Shown here piece by piece: positions 1 through 11,710 of a stretch of 64,000 nucleotides of DNA. The notes beneath the pieces were generated by a model. The model did not search any database, was not told the DNA's origin, and saw only the letters and a list, made by a program, of their open reading frames with translations. Every line of letters starts with the position of its first letter. Position 1 is the first letter of the stretch. A program made the translations under genes and the position numbers. The stretch lies in the NCBI GenBank assembly GCA_030268105.1, contig BSDZ01000022.1, positions 1,591,001-1,655,000 of the forward strand, given 5' to 3'. The DNA is from Volvox africanus (lineage: Eukaryota > Chlorophyta > Chlorophyceae > Chlamydomonadales > Volvocaceae).

Positions 1-1451
1 CTAGGTTCGACTGCACCTGGGAGTACATTGCCGGTAAACTTAATATTGCCGATGCTCTCAGTCGACATCCGTCGCTACACGCTGCAATTTTGGCAGCGCC
101 CGTCTTGCGACCGCGTAACGAGGAGGTGTCGATCACGACGGACCTCACGGAGCGGTTGAAGGTTGCCTACAACGCAGACGCCTGGTTCTCAGAGCCGGCT
201 AATGTGGAATACCTTCGTAAGCAGAATGGCCTTTGGCTACGGACGGAGGGTGCAGCTACACAAATCGTTGTTCCGAACGATGACGTGCTACGCTACGATA
301 TCCTTGCGTGGTTCCACAAGGACCCATTAGCAGGACACCCCGGTAGCAATCGGTTGGTCGAGTTGGTGCAACGTTCATTCTGGTGGTCTCGCTTGGCTAA
401 AGATGCGGCGAACTTCATACAGACATGCAGTCTGTGCCAGCGCAATAAGGCTTTGTCCGGTAAGGGTCATGGGTTGTTGCAGTCGTTGCCTGTCCCGGAT
501 GCGCCTTGGGAAAGTGTTTCCATGGACTTCGTAGTCGCGCTGCCCAAAACTGAGGGGGGATATGATGCGGTGTTTGTGATGGTCGATCGTCTGACTAAGA
601 TGGTCCACCTAGCACCATGCACATCGTCCTGCACGGCTGAACAAACGGCACGTTTGTTTTTCGACAATGTGGTTCGGTTACAGGGTATTCCCAAAAACGT
701 GATCTCTGACCGCGGTGGGCAGTTCACGTCTAAGTTTAGGGAAGCGCTCTGCAAGCTAGTTGGCATGCAAGTCAACCTGAGCACAGCGTACCACCCACAG
801 ACTGATGGCCAAACCGAACGCACGAACCGCACGTTGGGTGATATGTTGTGCAATTATGCTGGTCGCACACCCCTTGTTTGGGATACATTTTTGACTGCGG
901 CAGAATTCGCTTAACAACGCTGTTAACCGCTCTACAGGCTAAAGTCCGTTCTTTCTCAACTATGGGTTTCACCCCGTGCTACCCGTGTGGCGTGAGTTGG
1001 AGGTGAACGTGCCTGCTGCTAAGCTCTTTGCCAAGTCTTTTATGTCCCGTATCACAGACGCAAAGGCGTGTTTGGACGCGGCGCAGCAACGAACGACGGA
1101 GTACTACAACAAATCCAAGCAGGATGTGACGTTTTCGGAAGGGCAACTCGTGTTGCTAAGCACCAAGAACTTGCGTACCTTGGCCGATGGATCCCGAAAA
1201 CTTTTACCCCGCTGGATTGGTCCGTATCCTGTCGTGTGCATGGTCGGGAATGTGGCTGTGGAACTCGCATTACCCGCTGATATGACCATTCACCCCACGT
1301 TTCATGTATCGCTTGTCCATTCCTATCGTGGTACGGAATCCGTCCCTGAGCCTGCTAACGCCCCCCCAGCGATCGAACCAGTTCTCGAGACCTGGATCGC
1401 TGGTAAACAGAAGTTTTACGATGTGGAGCGGGTGTTAGATTATCGCGCGCG
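1..1451 (+). pseudogene. pol: Family-A gypsy pol remnant (RNaseH end, integrase), element G
   Basis: The window opens inside the RNaseH tail of a plus-strand chromovirus pol. Integrase follows: the zinc-binding region (HPGS and CSLCQRNK) at about 330-450, the catalytic core from MDFVVALP at about 521, and the DGQTERTNRT glutamate motif at about 803-832. Open frames are 90-914 and 976-1451. The reading frame breaks near 909, where 2 nt are missing in the ALNNA stretch compared with the copies at 30450 and 42230, and a GGC-TAA stop follows at about 940. The coding part stops in the chromodomain lead-in (DYRAR), where it is fused to the last part of an LTR. The chromodomain, polypurine tract and most of the LTR are deleted. 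The family assignment is certain; the full element lies outside the window. Confidence 0.9.
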
Positions 1452-1588
1452 TCTTCTTGCCTTGAAGTCTTCCGCTGTGTTTGTTTGCTCTCATGTGCCT
1501 TGCTGTACTTGCAAGTGCTCACGCATCGGTATCTCAAGTCCCCAGACGCGCAGATACTTATGAGCAAACTCGAAAAAGAGGTACAACA
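1452..1588 (+). repeat. Family-A LTR, 3' end fragment
   Basis: This is the last ~137 bp of a family-A LTR, ending GAGGTACAACA. It is joined directly to integrase code on its left. The shared CTTCTTG-like stretch at the join suggests a microhomology deletion. On its right it abuts minus-strand integrase, so element G had inserted into a minus-strand A element. Confidence 0.85.
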
Positions 1589-2816
1589 TAGTACTCCGTC
1601 GTTCGTTGCTGCGCCACGTCCAAACACGCCTTCACGTCTGTGATACGAGACATAAAAGACTTGGCAAAGATCTTAGCAGCAGGCACGTTCACTTCCAACT
1701 CACACCACACGGGTAGCGTGGGATCAAACCCGTAGTTAAGGAAGAACGGACTTTTGCCTGTAGAGCGGTTAACAGCATTGTTAAGCGCGAATTCTGCCGC
1801 AGTCAAATATGTATCCCAAACGAGGGGTGTGCGACCAGCATAATTGCGCAACATATCACCCAACGTGCGGTTTGTGCGTTCGGTTTGACCATCAGTTTGC
1901 GGATGGTACGCTGTGCTCAGGTTGACGTGCATGCCAACTAGCTTGCAGAGCGCTTCCCAAAACTTAGACGTGAACTGCCCACGGCGGTCGGAGATCACGT
2001 TTTTGGGAACACCGTGTAACCGAACCACATTGTCGAAAAACAAACGTGCCGTTTGCTCAGCCGTGCAGGACGATGTGCATGGTGCTAGGTGGACCATCTT
2101 AGTCAGACGATCGACCATTACGAACACCGCATCATATCCCCCCTCAGTTTTGGGCAGCACGACTACGAAGTCCATGGAAACACTTTCCCAAGGCGCATCC
2201 GGGACAGGCAACGACTGCAACAACCCATGACCCTTACCGGACAAAGCCTTATGCACTGGCACAGACTGCATGTCTGTACGAAGTTCGCCGCATCTTTAGC
2301 CAAGCGAGACCACCAGAATGAACGTTGCACCAACTCGACCAACCGCTTGCTACCAGGGTGTCCTGCTAATGGGTCCTCGTGGAACCGTGCAAGGATATCG
2401 TAGCGTAGCACGTCGTCGTTCGGAACGACGATTTGCGTAGCTACACCCTCCGTCCGTAGCCAAAGGCCATTCTGCTTACGAAGGTATTCCACATTAGCCA
2501 GCTCCGAGAACCAGGCGTCTGTGTTGTAGGCAACCTTCAACCGCTCCGTGAGGTCCGTCGCGATCGGCACCTCCTCGTTACGCGGTCACAAGATGGGCGC
2601 TGCCAAAATTGCAGCGTGTAGCGACGGATGTCGACTGAGAGCATCGGCAATATTAAGTTTACCGGCAATGTACTCCCAGGTGCAGTCGAACCTAGCTAGG
2701 TATTCCATCCACCTAGCCTGCCTGCGGTTCAATGTCGGAATGCTTTGCAAAAACGTTAGGGGCTTGTGGTCAGTCTTTAAAGTAAATGGGTGTCCCTCGA
2801 GGTAACAGCGCCATTC
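1589..2816 (-). pseudogene. pol: Family-A pol 3' half (RNaseH end, integrase), element H, unit 1
   Basis: Minus-strand continuation of the RT frame at 2817-4067 after a stop in the RNaseH region (LHAL-stop-EWRCY, AAG to TAG). It holds the end of RNaseH, the integrase zinc-binding domain (2163-2570) and the catalytic core with the D, D and E motifs (about 1589-2200). A 1-nt deletion in CQRNK at about 2250 shifts the frame, so integrase is split. The piece ends at 1589 after QQRTTEYY, where LTR element G interrupts it. Bases 1589-1831 are present only in this first unit; later units start at the position equivalent to 1832. Confidence 0.9.
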
Positions 2817-4067
2817 CTATAAAGCATGCAGCACTGCCAGAAGCTCCTGTTCCCCGGTGGTGTAGTGAATCTCCGCACCAGAAAACGTCTTACTCGTGAA
2901 GGCGATCGGTCGACCTTCCTGTAACAATACAGCGCCGCTTCCATACACTGAGGCATCAGAAACAACCTCCACACGAAACGGCAACGAGTAGTCAGGGAAC
3001 GCGAGGGTGACATCTTCAGCAACGGTTCGCTTGAGCTCTTCGAATGCCCGCTGGCATTGCGACGTCCATGACTCGAGCGAAACGAAAACGCCTTTGCGAG
3101 TTAAATTAGTAAGCGGGGCCGCAATGATGGAGTATTTTTCAATGAACTTTCGGAAATAATTGGTCAAGCCAAGGAACTTACGCAGCTCCGTGAGGTTCTG
3201 AGGCGCGGGCCAATCGCAAACCACGGCGACCTTCCGCGGGTCCATCTTCACACCAGTGGCCGACAGAATGTGGCCCAAATACTCTACCTGAGGCTGCGCC
3301 CAAAAGCATTTGGTGCGTTCAGCAAAAAATTGCTCCCGCCTCATCACATCGAGCACGAGCTGAAGATGCTCCAAGTGCTCCTCGCGCGTCTTAGAATAAA
3401 CCAAGATGTCATCCAGGTAGCAAACAACGAACCTGTCGATAAACGGCCTAAACATGCGGTCCATAACCGCCTGAAACGTCGCAGGGGCATTAGTCAACCC
3501 AAACGATAGGACCGTATACTCGAAATGACCGAAGGGAGTCCAAAAAGCGGTTTTCGGAATATCAGAGGCAGCGATGCGGATCTGATTATAGCCCTGTTGC
3601 AAGTCAATCGAGGAAAAATAAGCCGAGCCCTTCAGCTTATCCAACAGGTCGTCAACGCGTGGCAAAGGGTAGCGATTCTTCACCATGCTCACATTCAACC
3701 CCCGATAATCGATGCACATGCGCAAGGTCCCATCCTTCTTACCGACAAACAAAATCGGTGCAGAATACGGGGATGTGCTGGGGCGTATCATACCCTTTGC
3801 AAGCAAATCCGTCACCTGGCGCTTCACCTCATCCAGCTCCAATGGACTCAACCTGTACATTGGCCGGGCCACAGGCTGCGCTCCAGGCATGAGAGGGATT
3901 GTGTGATCAACAGGATGCATAGGTGGCAGCCCAGGGATATCTTTGAAGACGTCCTCATACTGCGACAGTAGGGCCTCAAGCTCAGGATCCACAGAAGTCT
4001 GCTCGGTGGTGGCACTGCAGCACACCCGTGGCCTCAAAAGCAGTCCGTGGGCACCCTTCCGTAACAA
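2817..4067 (-). pseudogene. pol: Family-A reverse transcriptase/RNaseH ORF, unit 1
   Basis: A 416-codon open frame covering the protease-RT linker, the complete RT palm and fingers, and the start of RNaseH. RT landmarks are the [15 protein letters not shown] block, the [12 protein letters not shown] motif with the first catalytic Asp, the LSFGLTNAPATFQ block, and YLDD with the paired catalytic Asps. RNaseH is recognised by DASVYGSGAVLLQEGRP and the TTGEQELLAVLHAL end. The frame is closed by a premature stop in RNaseH. It is preceded by a TGA (GCG-TGA-ATC) that separates it from the protease ORF at 4107-5123; plus-strand copies A1 and C read GCG-CAA-ATC there. The protein would copy element RNA into cDNA in cytoplasmic particles. 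This copy cannot make a full polyprotein. Confidence 0.92.
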
Positions 4068-4106
4068 ACAGACAGCTTCCTTACGCCTGACTAGCTCCTG
4101 TTCGAT

Positions 4107-5141
4107 TCACGCGGCCATTGTGGTCACGGCGAAATTAACCATAGGCACCGCCTCAGCTTTGCCCCCCTCAGGTGTGACATTCTCGAACGACAGGAAAGGT
4201 ACCTTAATCAACAGAGTACCCTTGCACAATTGCAGGGTTGCGGTCTCCATGTCGATGCGCGCGTGGTACTGTCGTAATGTCGCAGACCCCATTATGTACG
4301 GTGCAGTCTCTGCTAAGCCCTGCAGCATGTACGGCCGGGTCACAACATGCAGAGGGCCTAACGATAGGCTAAGGGTGATCCTGCCCACGCTGGGATGCTT
4401 ACCCCCGTCAGCAAGGGTAACCTGTGGACAATCAGACGACTCTAGGGTCAACCCCAGCGCATTCACCTCTGCGGCAGAGATGAAGTCGTCGCTGGCACCG
4501 GTGTCAACGAGTGCCTTCAGGGTACGGCCATTTAGACCGATCTGAATCACCGGGACACGGTTATCTACGAGCGACTGCCCAGCAGATAACGTCAGTGCAC
4601 TTAGGGCGGGTTCGGAACTTACGGAACCCTCATCAGGAGCTTCGTACCAAACGTCAACCGAGTAGGATGTTCCTGGCCACGGAGCCAGCATACCCTCCCA
4701 ATCCACACCGTTAAACAAAACGGTGCCCAGCTCGAACCGGTGGACACACCGCATACCCCTTAACGATGCCTCTGCCTTGCGCCGACAGAAAGCAGGGAGT
4801 AATACACATGCGGCGGTGCCCGGATATTGACGCCTACATCTCCTGTACACGGCCAACTGTTCTGACATCTCACGCAGAGACAAGGGGATGAACAAAACCA
4901 CGTGGTTTGACAGATCGATAGACGACAGGGGATGGCGTGGTGTAAACAGATTACACAGCGGATCGAAGCAGAGAAGTCCCGTGCGTCCGTCAAGCGTGAT
5001 GCGTCGCGCAATGACTCGCTCGATGTGTCCAAGTACGCAAGGCAACAATGCCTTCATGGCTGGCCGTAAGGATGACCACCGACTACGTGTTAGTTCAGAA
5101 ATCCCGGGTTGTGCCCCCACCACAGGAACCCGGGCAAACCC
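4107..5141 (-). pseudogene. pol: Family-A aspartic protease region of pol, unit 1
   Basis: This frame is open from the gag UAG (5142-5144) to the TGA at 4107-4109, in the same frame as gag. The N-terminal ~170 residues are a linker rich in Arg, Leu and Cys with no family I recognise. The retropepsin core carries [13 protein letters not shown], with the catalytic Asp in DTG, followed by the conserved ADGGKHPSVGRI and LGL/TLSLSLGP stretches. The domain normally processes Gag-Pol in the particle. The TGA at 4107 cuts it off from RT. The same stop is shared by units 1-3 and by element F at 34136, so it was inherited from a common ancestor. Confidence 0.88.
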
Positions 5142-5144
5142 CTA
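5103..5144 (-). promoter_or_regulatory. Gag UAG stop plus downstream stem-loop (readthrough-like), unit 1
   Basis: On the minus strand the gag frame ends CCG-AAA-TAG (5144-5142). A 7-nt spacer follows, then a perfect 8-bp inverted repeat CCCGGGTT/AACCCGGG (5134-5127 and 5110-5103) with a 16-nt loop. Pol continues in the same frame. The same arrangement occurs in every A copy that retains this junction. Confidence 0.6.
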
Positions 5145-5287
5145 TTTCGGCTTAGGACCCAATGGCGGCAGCAACGGACAATCCTTGGTAGGATGGCTCT
5201 CCGCGCACCGTAGGCAAACATTGGCCCCTTTCCGACGTTCGAACTCGGATCGATTGCAATTCCATTTTGGCATCAACGGGTCATCTG
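5145..5287 (-). pseudogene. gag: Family-A gag C-terminus (zinc knuckle), unit 1
   Basis: Only the last ~47 codons of gag remain. They contain PKWNCNRSEFERRK, then the zinc knuckle CLRCAESHPTKDC, spaced C-X2-C-X3-H-X4-C, then PLLPP and the UAG. The upstream part of gag, the leader, the primer-binding site and most of the 5' LTR are missing. Gag is fused at a shared TGCGT to the first 79 bp of an LTR. Confidence 0.85.
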
Positions 5288-5366
5288 TGCGTTCATCAAG
5301 ACAGCACTTCGCCTCGTAGCATCACATCGACCTACACATCGGCGGGAAACGAACCGTAGCACAACA
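5288..5366 (-). repeat. Family-A 5' LTR fragment (first 79 bp), unit 1
   Basis: On the minus strand this begins TGTTGTGCTACGG and matches the first 79 bp of full A LTRs, then runs straight into gag. It is the 5' end of element H after a large internal deletion. Confidence 0.8.
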
Positions 5367-6353
5367 ATATCCCCGCACTTCCACCTTGTCCTGTTGTTTG
5401 TACAATCCCTCTGTTCTCTGAAGCGCTCCCAAGTGTAAGGTTGAGCAGCAGTAAGAGACAGAAATGCTACAAAGGGTATGATTGTTGCCCCACACATCCT
5501 CCTACTCTGCACTGATAATACTTGTCGGTATCCTGAGCATGTGTACTGCCTACCGGGCTTGAATGCGAATGCTGTTGAAATCGCGACCCTTTGTATGCGC
5601 GTTGATAACCTGTTCGATACGCTGAATGTTCAGCTTATGTCTCCTCAATTGACTCGCAACAGGGCTGCAATCAGACTGGCATCACTGCCTCTGATATTTC
5701 GAAAATTGTTTTTCGAAATCCCTTTGGTCAATTTGAGTATACGGCCGTGTTGCTTGGGATTTGACTAATGCCCCACAACACTTTAAGCAGATGTGAACCG
5801 CATGCTCAGGCCGTTCGTCGACAGGTTTTTGTTGTATGTTACTTGGATGACATCTTGGTTCATCCCAAACGGTGCGATGGAGCACTTGGAGCATCTGTGG
5901 CTCATGTTCGATGTGATGAGGCAGAAGCAATTGTTTGCTAAACGCGCCAAATGCTTTGGGTGCAGCCTCAGGTGGAGTATTTGGGCCACGTTGTATTGGC
6001 CACTGATGTGAAAATGGATTCGCGGAAGGTCGCCATGGTTCATGTCTTGGCCTGTGCCTCAGAACCTCTTGGGACTGCGTAGTTCCCAGGCTTGACCAAG
6101 TATTTCCGGAAGCCCATTGAAAATTACTCCATTCTTATGACTTGCAAACTTGACCCGCAAGGGATGTTCATTTTGTTCAAGTCATCGAAGTGCCGACGGG
6201 CATTCAACGAGCTCAATCGAACCGTCACTGATGATATTATCCTTGCCATACCCAATTACTCGTTGCTTTTCCATGTGGAGGTTGTTGTTGATACCTCAGT
6301 TAATGGAAGCGACGCTAGGCAGCGAGGACGCTGCATGCGGGAGGGGGGATAAT
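5367..6353 (+). pseudogene. pol: Strongly decayed family-A pol (RT), element I, unit 1
   Basis: Plus-strand sequence that aligns throughout with the A linker, RT and early RNaseH but has many substitutions, indels and stops. Recognisable pieces are CLPGLNANAV (the [10 protein letters not shown] block), MNRMLRPFVDRFLLYVTWMTS (the YLDD region), FRKPIENYS and NYSLLFHVEVVVDTSVNGS. It is far more diverged than any other A copy here, so it is the oldest A remnant in the unit. RNaseH end and integrase are deleted: the sequence jumps from the RNaseH GSG motif to the polypurine tract GGGAGGGGGGATAAT just before the LTR at 6354. Confidence 0.85.
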
Positions 6354-7190
6354 TGTTGTGCCACGGTTCATTTCCCGCCGATGCGTAGGTCAATGCGACG
6401 CTACAAGGCGATGTGCTGACTTGATGAATGCATGATGACCATGAATGAACTTGCATGAATAGAAATGTATTTGCATACATTTGCATATGATTAGCATATT
6501 AATGCTATGCATCGCGACACATTGCATCACCACTGATATGCCTAACATATGCAATGCTCAGAGAAGCACAGGTGCGCGGCATGCTCATGTCATGTACTGT
6601 TAAGTAATATTATTTGCTATAATATTACATTGTTGCGGCATGCTTTGCGAGCACCGCACTAGTCGCGATGAATGCCATGCAACCGAATATTGCTATTCGG
6701 ACCCTTGCATCATTCTAATGCCGGAAAGGCTTATTGGTTGTTATACGTGGATATCGCAGATACGCAGTAGGGTTTGCCGCACTTAGGGTTGGCCTCCTAG
6801 TGTGGATTGTACGGCGTAGAGATATCGTGAGTATAACAGATGCGAGGACAGCTAAGTAGAGAAGAAGAAAAACATTCTTATGCCTATGGAACACTCGTGT
6901 GTTCAACTCAACTATTGCTAGTTGCTCTATTATCTTAGCCTGAGCTAAGCCTGAACTTCGCTTATCAATGCCGCGTGATGAACGCTTGCTTCCGGTGCTG
7001 ACGACGATCGCGTCCCTGCATTGCTTTTTGAATATATGATTGTAAGTTATATCTCTCCTTGCTCTGAAGTCTTCCGCTGTCTCTGTTTGCTCTCGATTGC
7101 CTTGCTGTACTTGCAAGTGCTTGTGCATCGGTATCGAAAGTCCCCAGACGTGCAGATACCTATGAGCAAACTCGAAGGAGAGGTACAACA
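6354..7190 (+). repeat. Family-A LTR (837 bp), element I, unit 1
   Basis: A full-length LTR with TG...CA ends (TGTTGTGCCACGG to GAGAGGTACAACA), preceded by a polypurine tract. It is therefore the 3' LTR of decayed element I. It abuts minus-strand integrase at 7191. It contains the shared palindromes described in the findings. The long open frame on its opposite strand (6715-7251) is a chance frame. Confidence 0.92.
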
Positions 7191-8175
7191 CGACCAGCAT
7201 AATTGCGCAACATATCACCCAACGTGCGGTTTGTGCGTTCGGTTTGACCATCAGTTTGCGGATGGTACGCTGTGCTCAGGTTGACGTGCATGCCAACTAG
7301 CTTGCAGAGCGCTTCCCAAAACTTAGACGTGAACTGCCCACGGCGGTCGGAGATCACGTTTTTGGGAACACCGTGTAACCGAACCACATTGTCGAAAAAC
7401 AAGCATGCCGTTTGCTCAGCCGTGCAGGACGATGTGCATGGTGCTAGGTGGACCATCTTAGTCAGACGATCGACCATTACGAACACCGCATCATATCCCC
7501 CCTCAGTTTTGGGCAGCACGACTACGAAGTCCATGGAAACACTTTCCCAAGGCGCATCCGGGACAGGCAACGACTGCAACAACCCATGACCCTTACCGGA
7601 CAAAGCCTTATGCACTGGCACAGACTGCATGTCTGTACGAAGTTCGCCGCATCTTTAGCCAAGCGAGACCACCAGAATGAACGTTGCACCAACTCGACCA
7701 ACCGCTTGCTACCAGGGTGTCCTGCTAACGGGTCCTCGTGGAACCGTGCAAGGATATCGTAGCGTAGCACGTCGTCGTTCGGAACGACGATTTGCGTAGC
7801 TACACCCTCCGTCCGTAGCCAAAGGCCATTCTGCTTACGAAGGTATTCCACATTAGCCAGCTCCGAGAACCAGGCGTCTGTGTTGTAGGCAACCTTCAAC
7901 CGCTCCGTGAGGTCCGTCGCGATCGGCACCTCCTCGTTACGCGGTCACAAGATGGGCGCTGCCAAAATTGCAGCGTGTAGCGACGGATGTCGACTGAGAG
8001 CATCGGCAATATTAAGTTTACCGGCAATGTACTCCCAGGTGCAGTCGAACCTAGCTAGGTATTCCATCCACCTAGCCTGCCTGCGGTTCAATGTCGGAAT
8101 GCTTTGCAAAAACGTTAGGGGCTTGTGGTCAGTCTTTAAAGTAAATGGGTGTCCCTCGAGGTAACAGCGCCATTC
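7191..8175 (-). pseudogene. pol: Family-A pol 3' half (integrase), unit 2
   Basis: Second copy of the RNaseH-end and integrase segment. It begins at NYAGR of integrase, directly against the plus-strand LTR, and carries the same RNaseH stop and the same CQRNK frameshift as unit 1. It differs by a few bases, for example AACGGG at about 7730 and CAAGCATGCC at about 7402. Confidence 0.9.
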
Positions 8176-9426
8176 CTATAAAGCATGCAGCACTGCCAGA
8201 AGCTCCTGTTCCCCGGTGGTGTAGTGAATCTCCGCACCAGAAAACGTCTTACTCGTGAAGGCGATCGGTCGACCTTCCTGTAACAATACAGCGCCGCTTC
8301 CATACACTGAGGCATCAGAAACAACCTCCACACGAAACGGCAACGAGTAGTCAGGGAACGCGAGGGTGACATCTTCAGCAACGGTTCGCTTGAGCTCTTC
8401 GAATGCCCGCTGGCATTGCGACGTCCATGACTCGAGCGAAACGAAAACGCCTTTGCGAGTTAAATTAGTAAGCGGGGCCGCAATGATGGAGTATTTTTCA
8501 ATGAACTTTCGGAAATAATTGGTCAAGCCAAGGAACTTACGCAGCTCCGTGAGGTTCTGAGGCGCGGGCCAATCGCAAACCACGGCGACCTTCCGCGGGT
8601 CCATCTTCACACCAGTGGCCGACAGAATGTGGCCCAAATACTCTACCTGAGGCTGCGCCCAAAAGCATTTGGTGCGTTCAGCAAAAAATTGCTCCCGCCT
8701 CATCACATCGAGCACGAGCTGAAGATGCTCCAAGTGCTCCTCGCGCGTCTTAGAATAAACCAAGATGTCATCCAGGTAGCAAACAACGAACCTGTCGATA
8801 AACGGCCTAAACATGCGGTCCATAACCGCCTGAAACGTCGCAGGGGCATTAGTCAACCCAAACGATAGGACCGTATACTCGAAATGACCGAAGGGAGTCC
8901 AAAAAGCGGTTTTCGGAATATCAGAGGCAGCGATGCGGATCTGATTATAGCCCTGTTGCAAGTCAATCGAGGAAAAATAAGCCGAGCCCTTCAGCTTATC
9001 CAACAGGTCGTCAACGCGTGGCAAAGGGTAGCGATTCTTCACCATGCTCACATTCAACCCCCGATAATCGATGCACATGCGCAAGGTCCCATCCTTCTTA
9101 CCGACAAACAAAATCGGTGCAGAATACGGGGATGTGCTGGGGCGTATCATACCCTTTGCAAGCAAATCCGTCACCTGGCGCTTCACCTCATCCAGCTCCA
9201 ATGGACTCAACCTGTACATTGGCCGGGCCACAGGCTGCGCTCCAGGCATGAGAGGGATTGTGTGATCAACAGGATGCATAGGTGGCAGCCCAGGGATATC
9301 TTTGAAGACGTCCTCATACTGCGACAGTAGGGCCTCAAGCTCAGGATCCACAGAAGTCTGCTCGGTGGTGGCACTGCAGCACACCCGTGGCCTCAAAAGC
9401 AGTCCGTGGGCACCCTTCTGTAACAA
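8176..9426 (-). pseudogene. pol: Family-A reverse transcriptase/RNaseH ORF, unit 2
   Basis: A 416-codon RT/RNaseH frame, the twin of 2817-4067, with the same YLDD active site and the same premature end in RNaseH. The one residue change I see is at the second codon of the open frame (Arg to Gln, CGG to CAG on the minus strand at about 9420). Confidence 0.92.
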
Positions 9427-9465
9427 ACAGACAGCTTCCTTACGCCTGACTAGCTCCTGTTCGAT

Positions 9466-10498
9466 TCACGCGGCCATTGTGGTCACGGCGAAATTAACCA
9501 TAGGCACCGCCTCAGCTTTGCCCCCCTCAGGTGTGACATTCTCGAACGACAGGAAAGGTACCTTAATCAACAGAGTACCCTTGCACAATTGCAGGGTTGC
9601 GGTCTCCATGTCGATGCGCGCGCGGTACTGTCGTAATATTGCAGACCCCATTATGTACGGTGCAGTCTCTGCTAAGCTTTAGCATGTACGGCCGGGTCAC
9701 AACATGCAGAGGGCCTAACGATAGGCTAAGGGTGATCCTGCCCACGATGGGATGCTTACCCCCGTCAGCAAGGGTAACCTGTGGACAATCAGACGACTCT
9801 AGGGTCAACCCCAGCGCATTCACCTCTGCGGCAGAGATGAAGTCGTCGCTGGCACCGGTGTCAACGAGTGCCTTCAGGGTACGGCCATTTAGACCGATCT
9901 GAATCACCGGGACACGGTTATCTACGAGCGACTGCCCAGCAGATAACGTCAGTGCACTTAGGGCGGGTTCGGAACTTACGGAACCCTCATCAGGAGCTTC
10001 GTACCAAACGTCAACCGAGTAGGATGTTCCTGGCCACGGAGCCAGCATACCCTCCCAATCCACACCGTTAAACAAAACGGTGCCCAGCTCGAACCGGTGG
10101 ACACACCGCATACCCCTTAACGATGCCTCTGCCTTGCGCCGACAGAAAGCAGGGAGTAATACACATGCGGCGGTGCCCGGATATTGACGCCTACATCTCC
10201 TGTACACGGCCAACTGTTCCGACATCTCACGCAGAGACAAGGGGATGAACAAAACCACGTGGTTTGACAGATCGATAGACGACAGGGGATGGCGTGGTGT
10301 AAACAGATTACACAGCGGATCGAAGCAGAGAAGTCCCGTGCGTCCGTCAAGCGTGATGCGTCGCGCAATGACTCGCTCGATGTGTCCAAGTACGCAAGGC
10401 AACAATGCCTTCATGGCTGGCCGTAAGGATGACCACCGACTACGTGTTAGTTCAGAAATCCCGGGTTGTGCCCCCACCACAGGAACCCGGGCAAACCC
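9466..10498 (-). pseudogene. pol: Family-A protease region, frameshifted, unit 2
   Basis: Twin of the unit-1 protease region, with DTGASDD intact. A 2-bp deletion at about 9679 (GCTAAGCTTTAG against GCTAAGCCCTGCAG in units 1 and 3) shifts the frame, so the open frames are 9563-10480 and 9466-9651. This deletion makes unit 2 shorter (5357 bp) and marks it as a distinct molecule rather than a re-read of unit 1. Confidence 0.88.
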
Positions 10499-10723
10499 CT
10501 ATTTCGGCTTAGGACCCAATGGCGGCAGCAACGGACAATCCTTGGTAGGATGGCTCTCCGCGCACCGTAGGCAAACATTGGCCCCTTTCCGACGTTCGAA
10601 CTCGGATCGATTGCAATTCCATTTTGGCATCAACGGGTCATCTGTGCGTTCATCAAGACAGCACTTCGCCTCGTAGCATCACATCGACCTACACATCGGC
10701 GGGAAACGAACCGTAGCACAACA
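10499..10723 (-). pseudogene. gag: Gag zinc-knuckle end fused to 79-bp LTR piece, unit 2
   Basis: Same composition as 5142-5366 in unit 1. The gag UAG is at 10499-10501, the zinc-knuckle codons at 10502-10644, and the LTR start fragment at 10645-10723. The readthrough-like stem lies just downstream of the UAG on the minus strand. Confidence 0.85.
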
Positions 10724-11710
10724 ATATCCCCGCACTTCCACCTTGTCCTGTTGTTTGTACAATCCCTCTGTTCTCTGAAGCGCTCCCAAGTGTAAGGTTG
10801 AGCAGCAGTAAGAGACAGAAATGCTACAAAGGGTATGATTGTTGCCCCACACATCCTCCTACTCTGCACTGATAATACTTGTCGGTATCCTGAGCATGTG
10901 TACTGCCTACCGGGCTTGAATGCGAATGCTGTTGAAATCGCGACCCTTTGTATGCGCGTTGATAACCTGTTCGATACGCTGAATGTTCAGCTTATGTCTC
11001 CTCAATTGACTCGCAACAGGGCTGCAATCAGACTGGCATCACTGCCTCTGATATTTCGAAAATTGTTTTTCGAAATCCCTTTGGTCAATTTGAGTATACG
11101 GCCGTGTTGCTTGGGATTTGACTAATGCCCCACAACACTTTAAGCAGATGTGAACCGCATGCTCAGGCCGTTCGTCGACAGGTTTTTGTTGTATGTTACT
11201 TGGATGACATCTTGGTTCATCCCAAACGGTGCGATGGAGCACTTGGAGCATCTGTGGCTCATGTTCGATGTGATGAGGCAGAAGCAATTGTTTGCTAAAC
11301 GCGCCAAATGCTTTGGGTGCAGCCTCAGGTGGAGTATTTGGGCCACGTTGTATTGGCCACTGATGTGAAAATGGATTCGCGGAAGGTCGCCATGGTTCAT
11401 GTCTTGGCCTGTGCCTCAGAACCTCTTGGGACTGCGTAGTTCCCAGGCTTGACCAAGTATTTCCGGAAGCCCATTGAAAATTACTCCATTCTTATGACTT
11501 GCAAACTTGACCCGCAAGGGATGTTCATTTTGTTCAAGTCATCGAAGTGCCGACGGGCATTCAACGAGCTCAATCGAACCGTCACTGATGATATTATCCT
11601 TGCCATACCCAATTACTCGTTGCTTTTCCATGTGGAGGTTGTTGTTGATACCTCAGTTAATGGAAGCGACGCTAGGCAGCGAGGACGCTGCATGCGGGAG
11701 GGGGGATAAT
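10724..11710 (+). pseudogene. pol: Strongly decayed family-A pol, unit 2
   Basis: Copy of the decayed plus-strand RT at 5367-6353, apparently unchanged. It ends with the polypurine tract before the LTR at 11711. Confidence 0.85.

Noticed and set aside
6715..7251. 178-codon minus-strand frame repeated three times (also 12072-12608, 17431-17967)
   Set aside because: It lies antisense across the LTR end and the integrase junction. Its repetition follows from the tandem array, and no known domain is visible. A chance frame.
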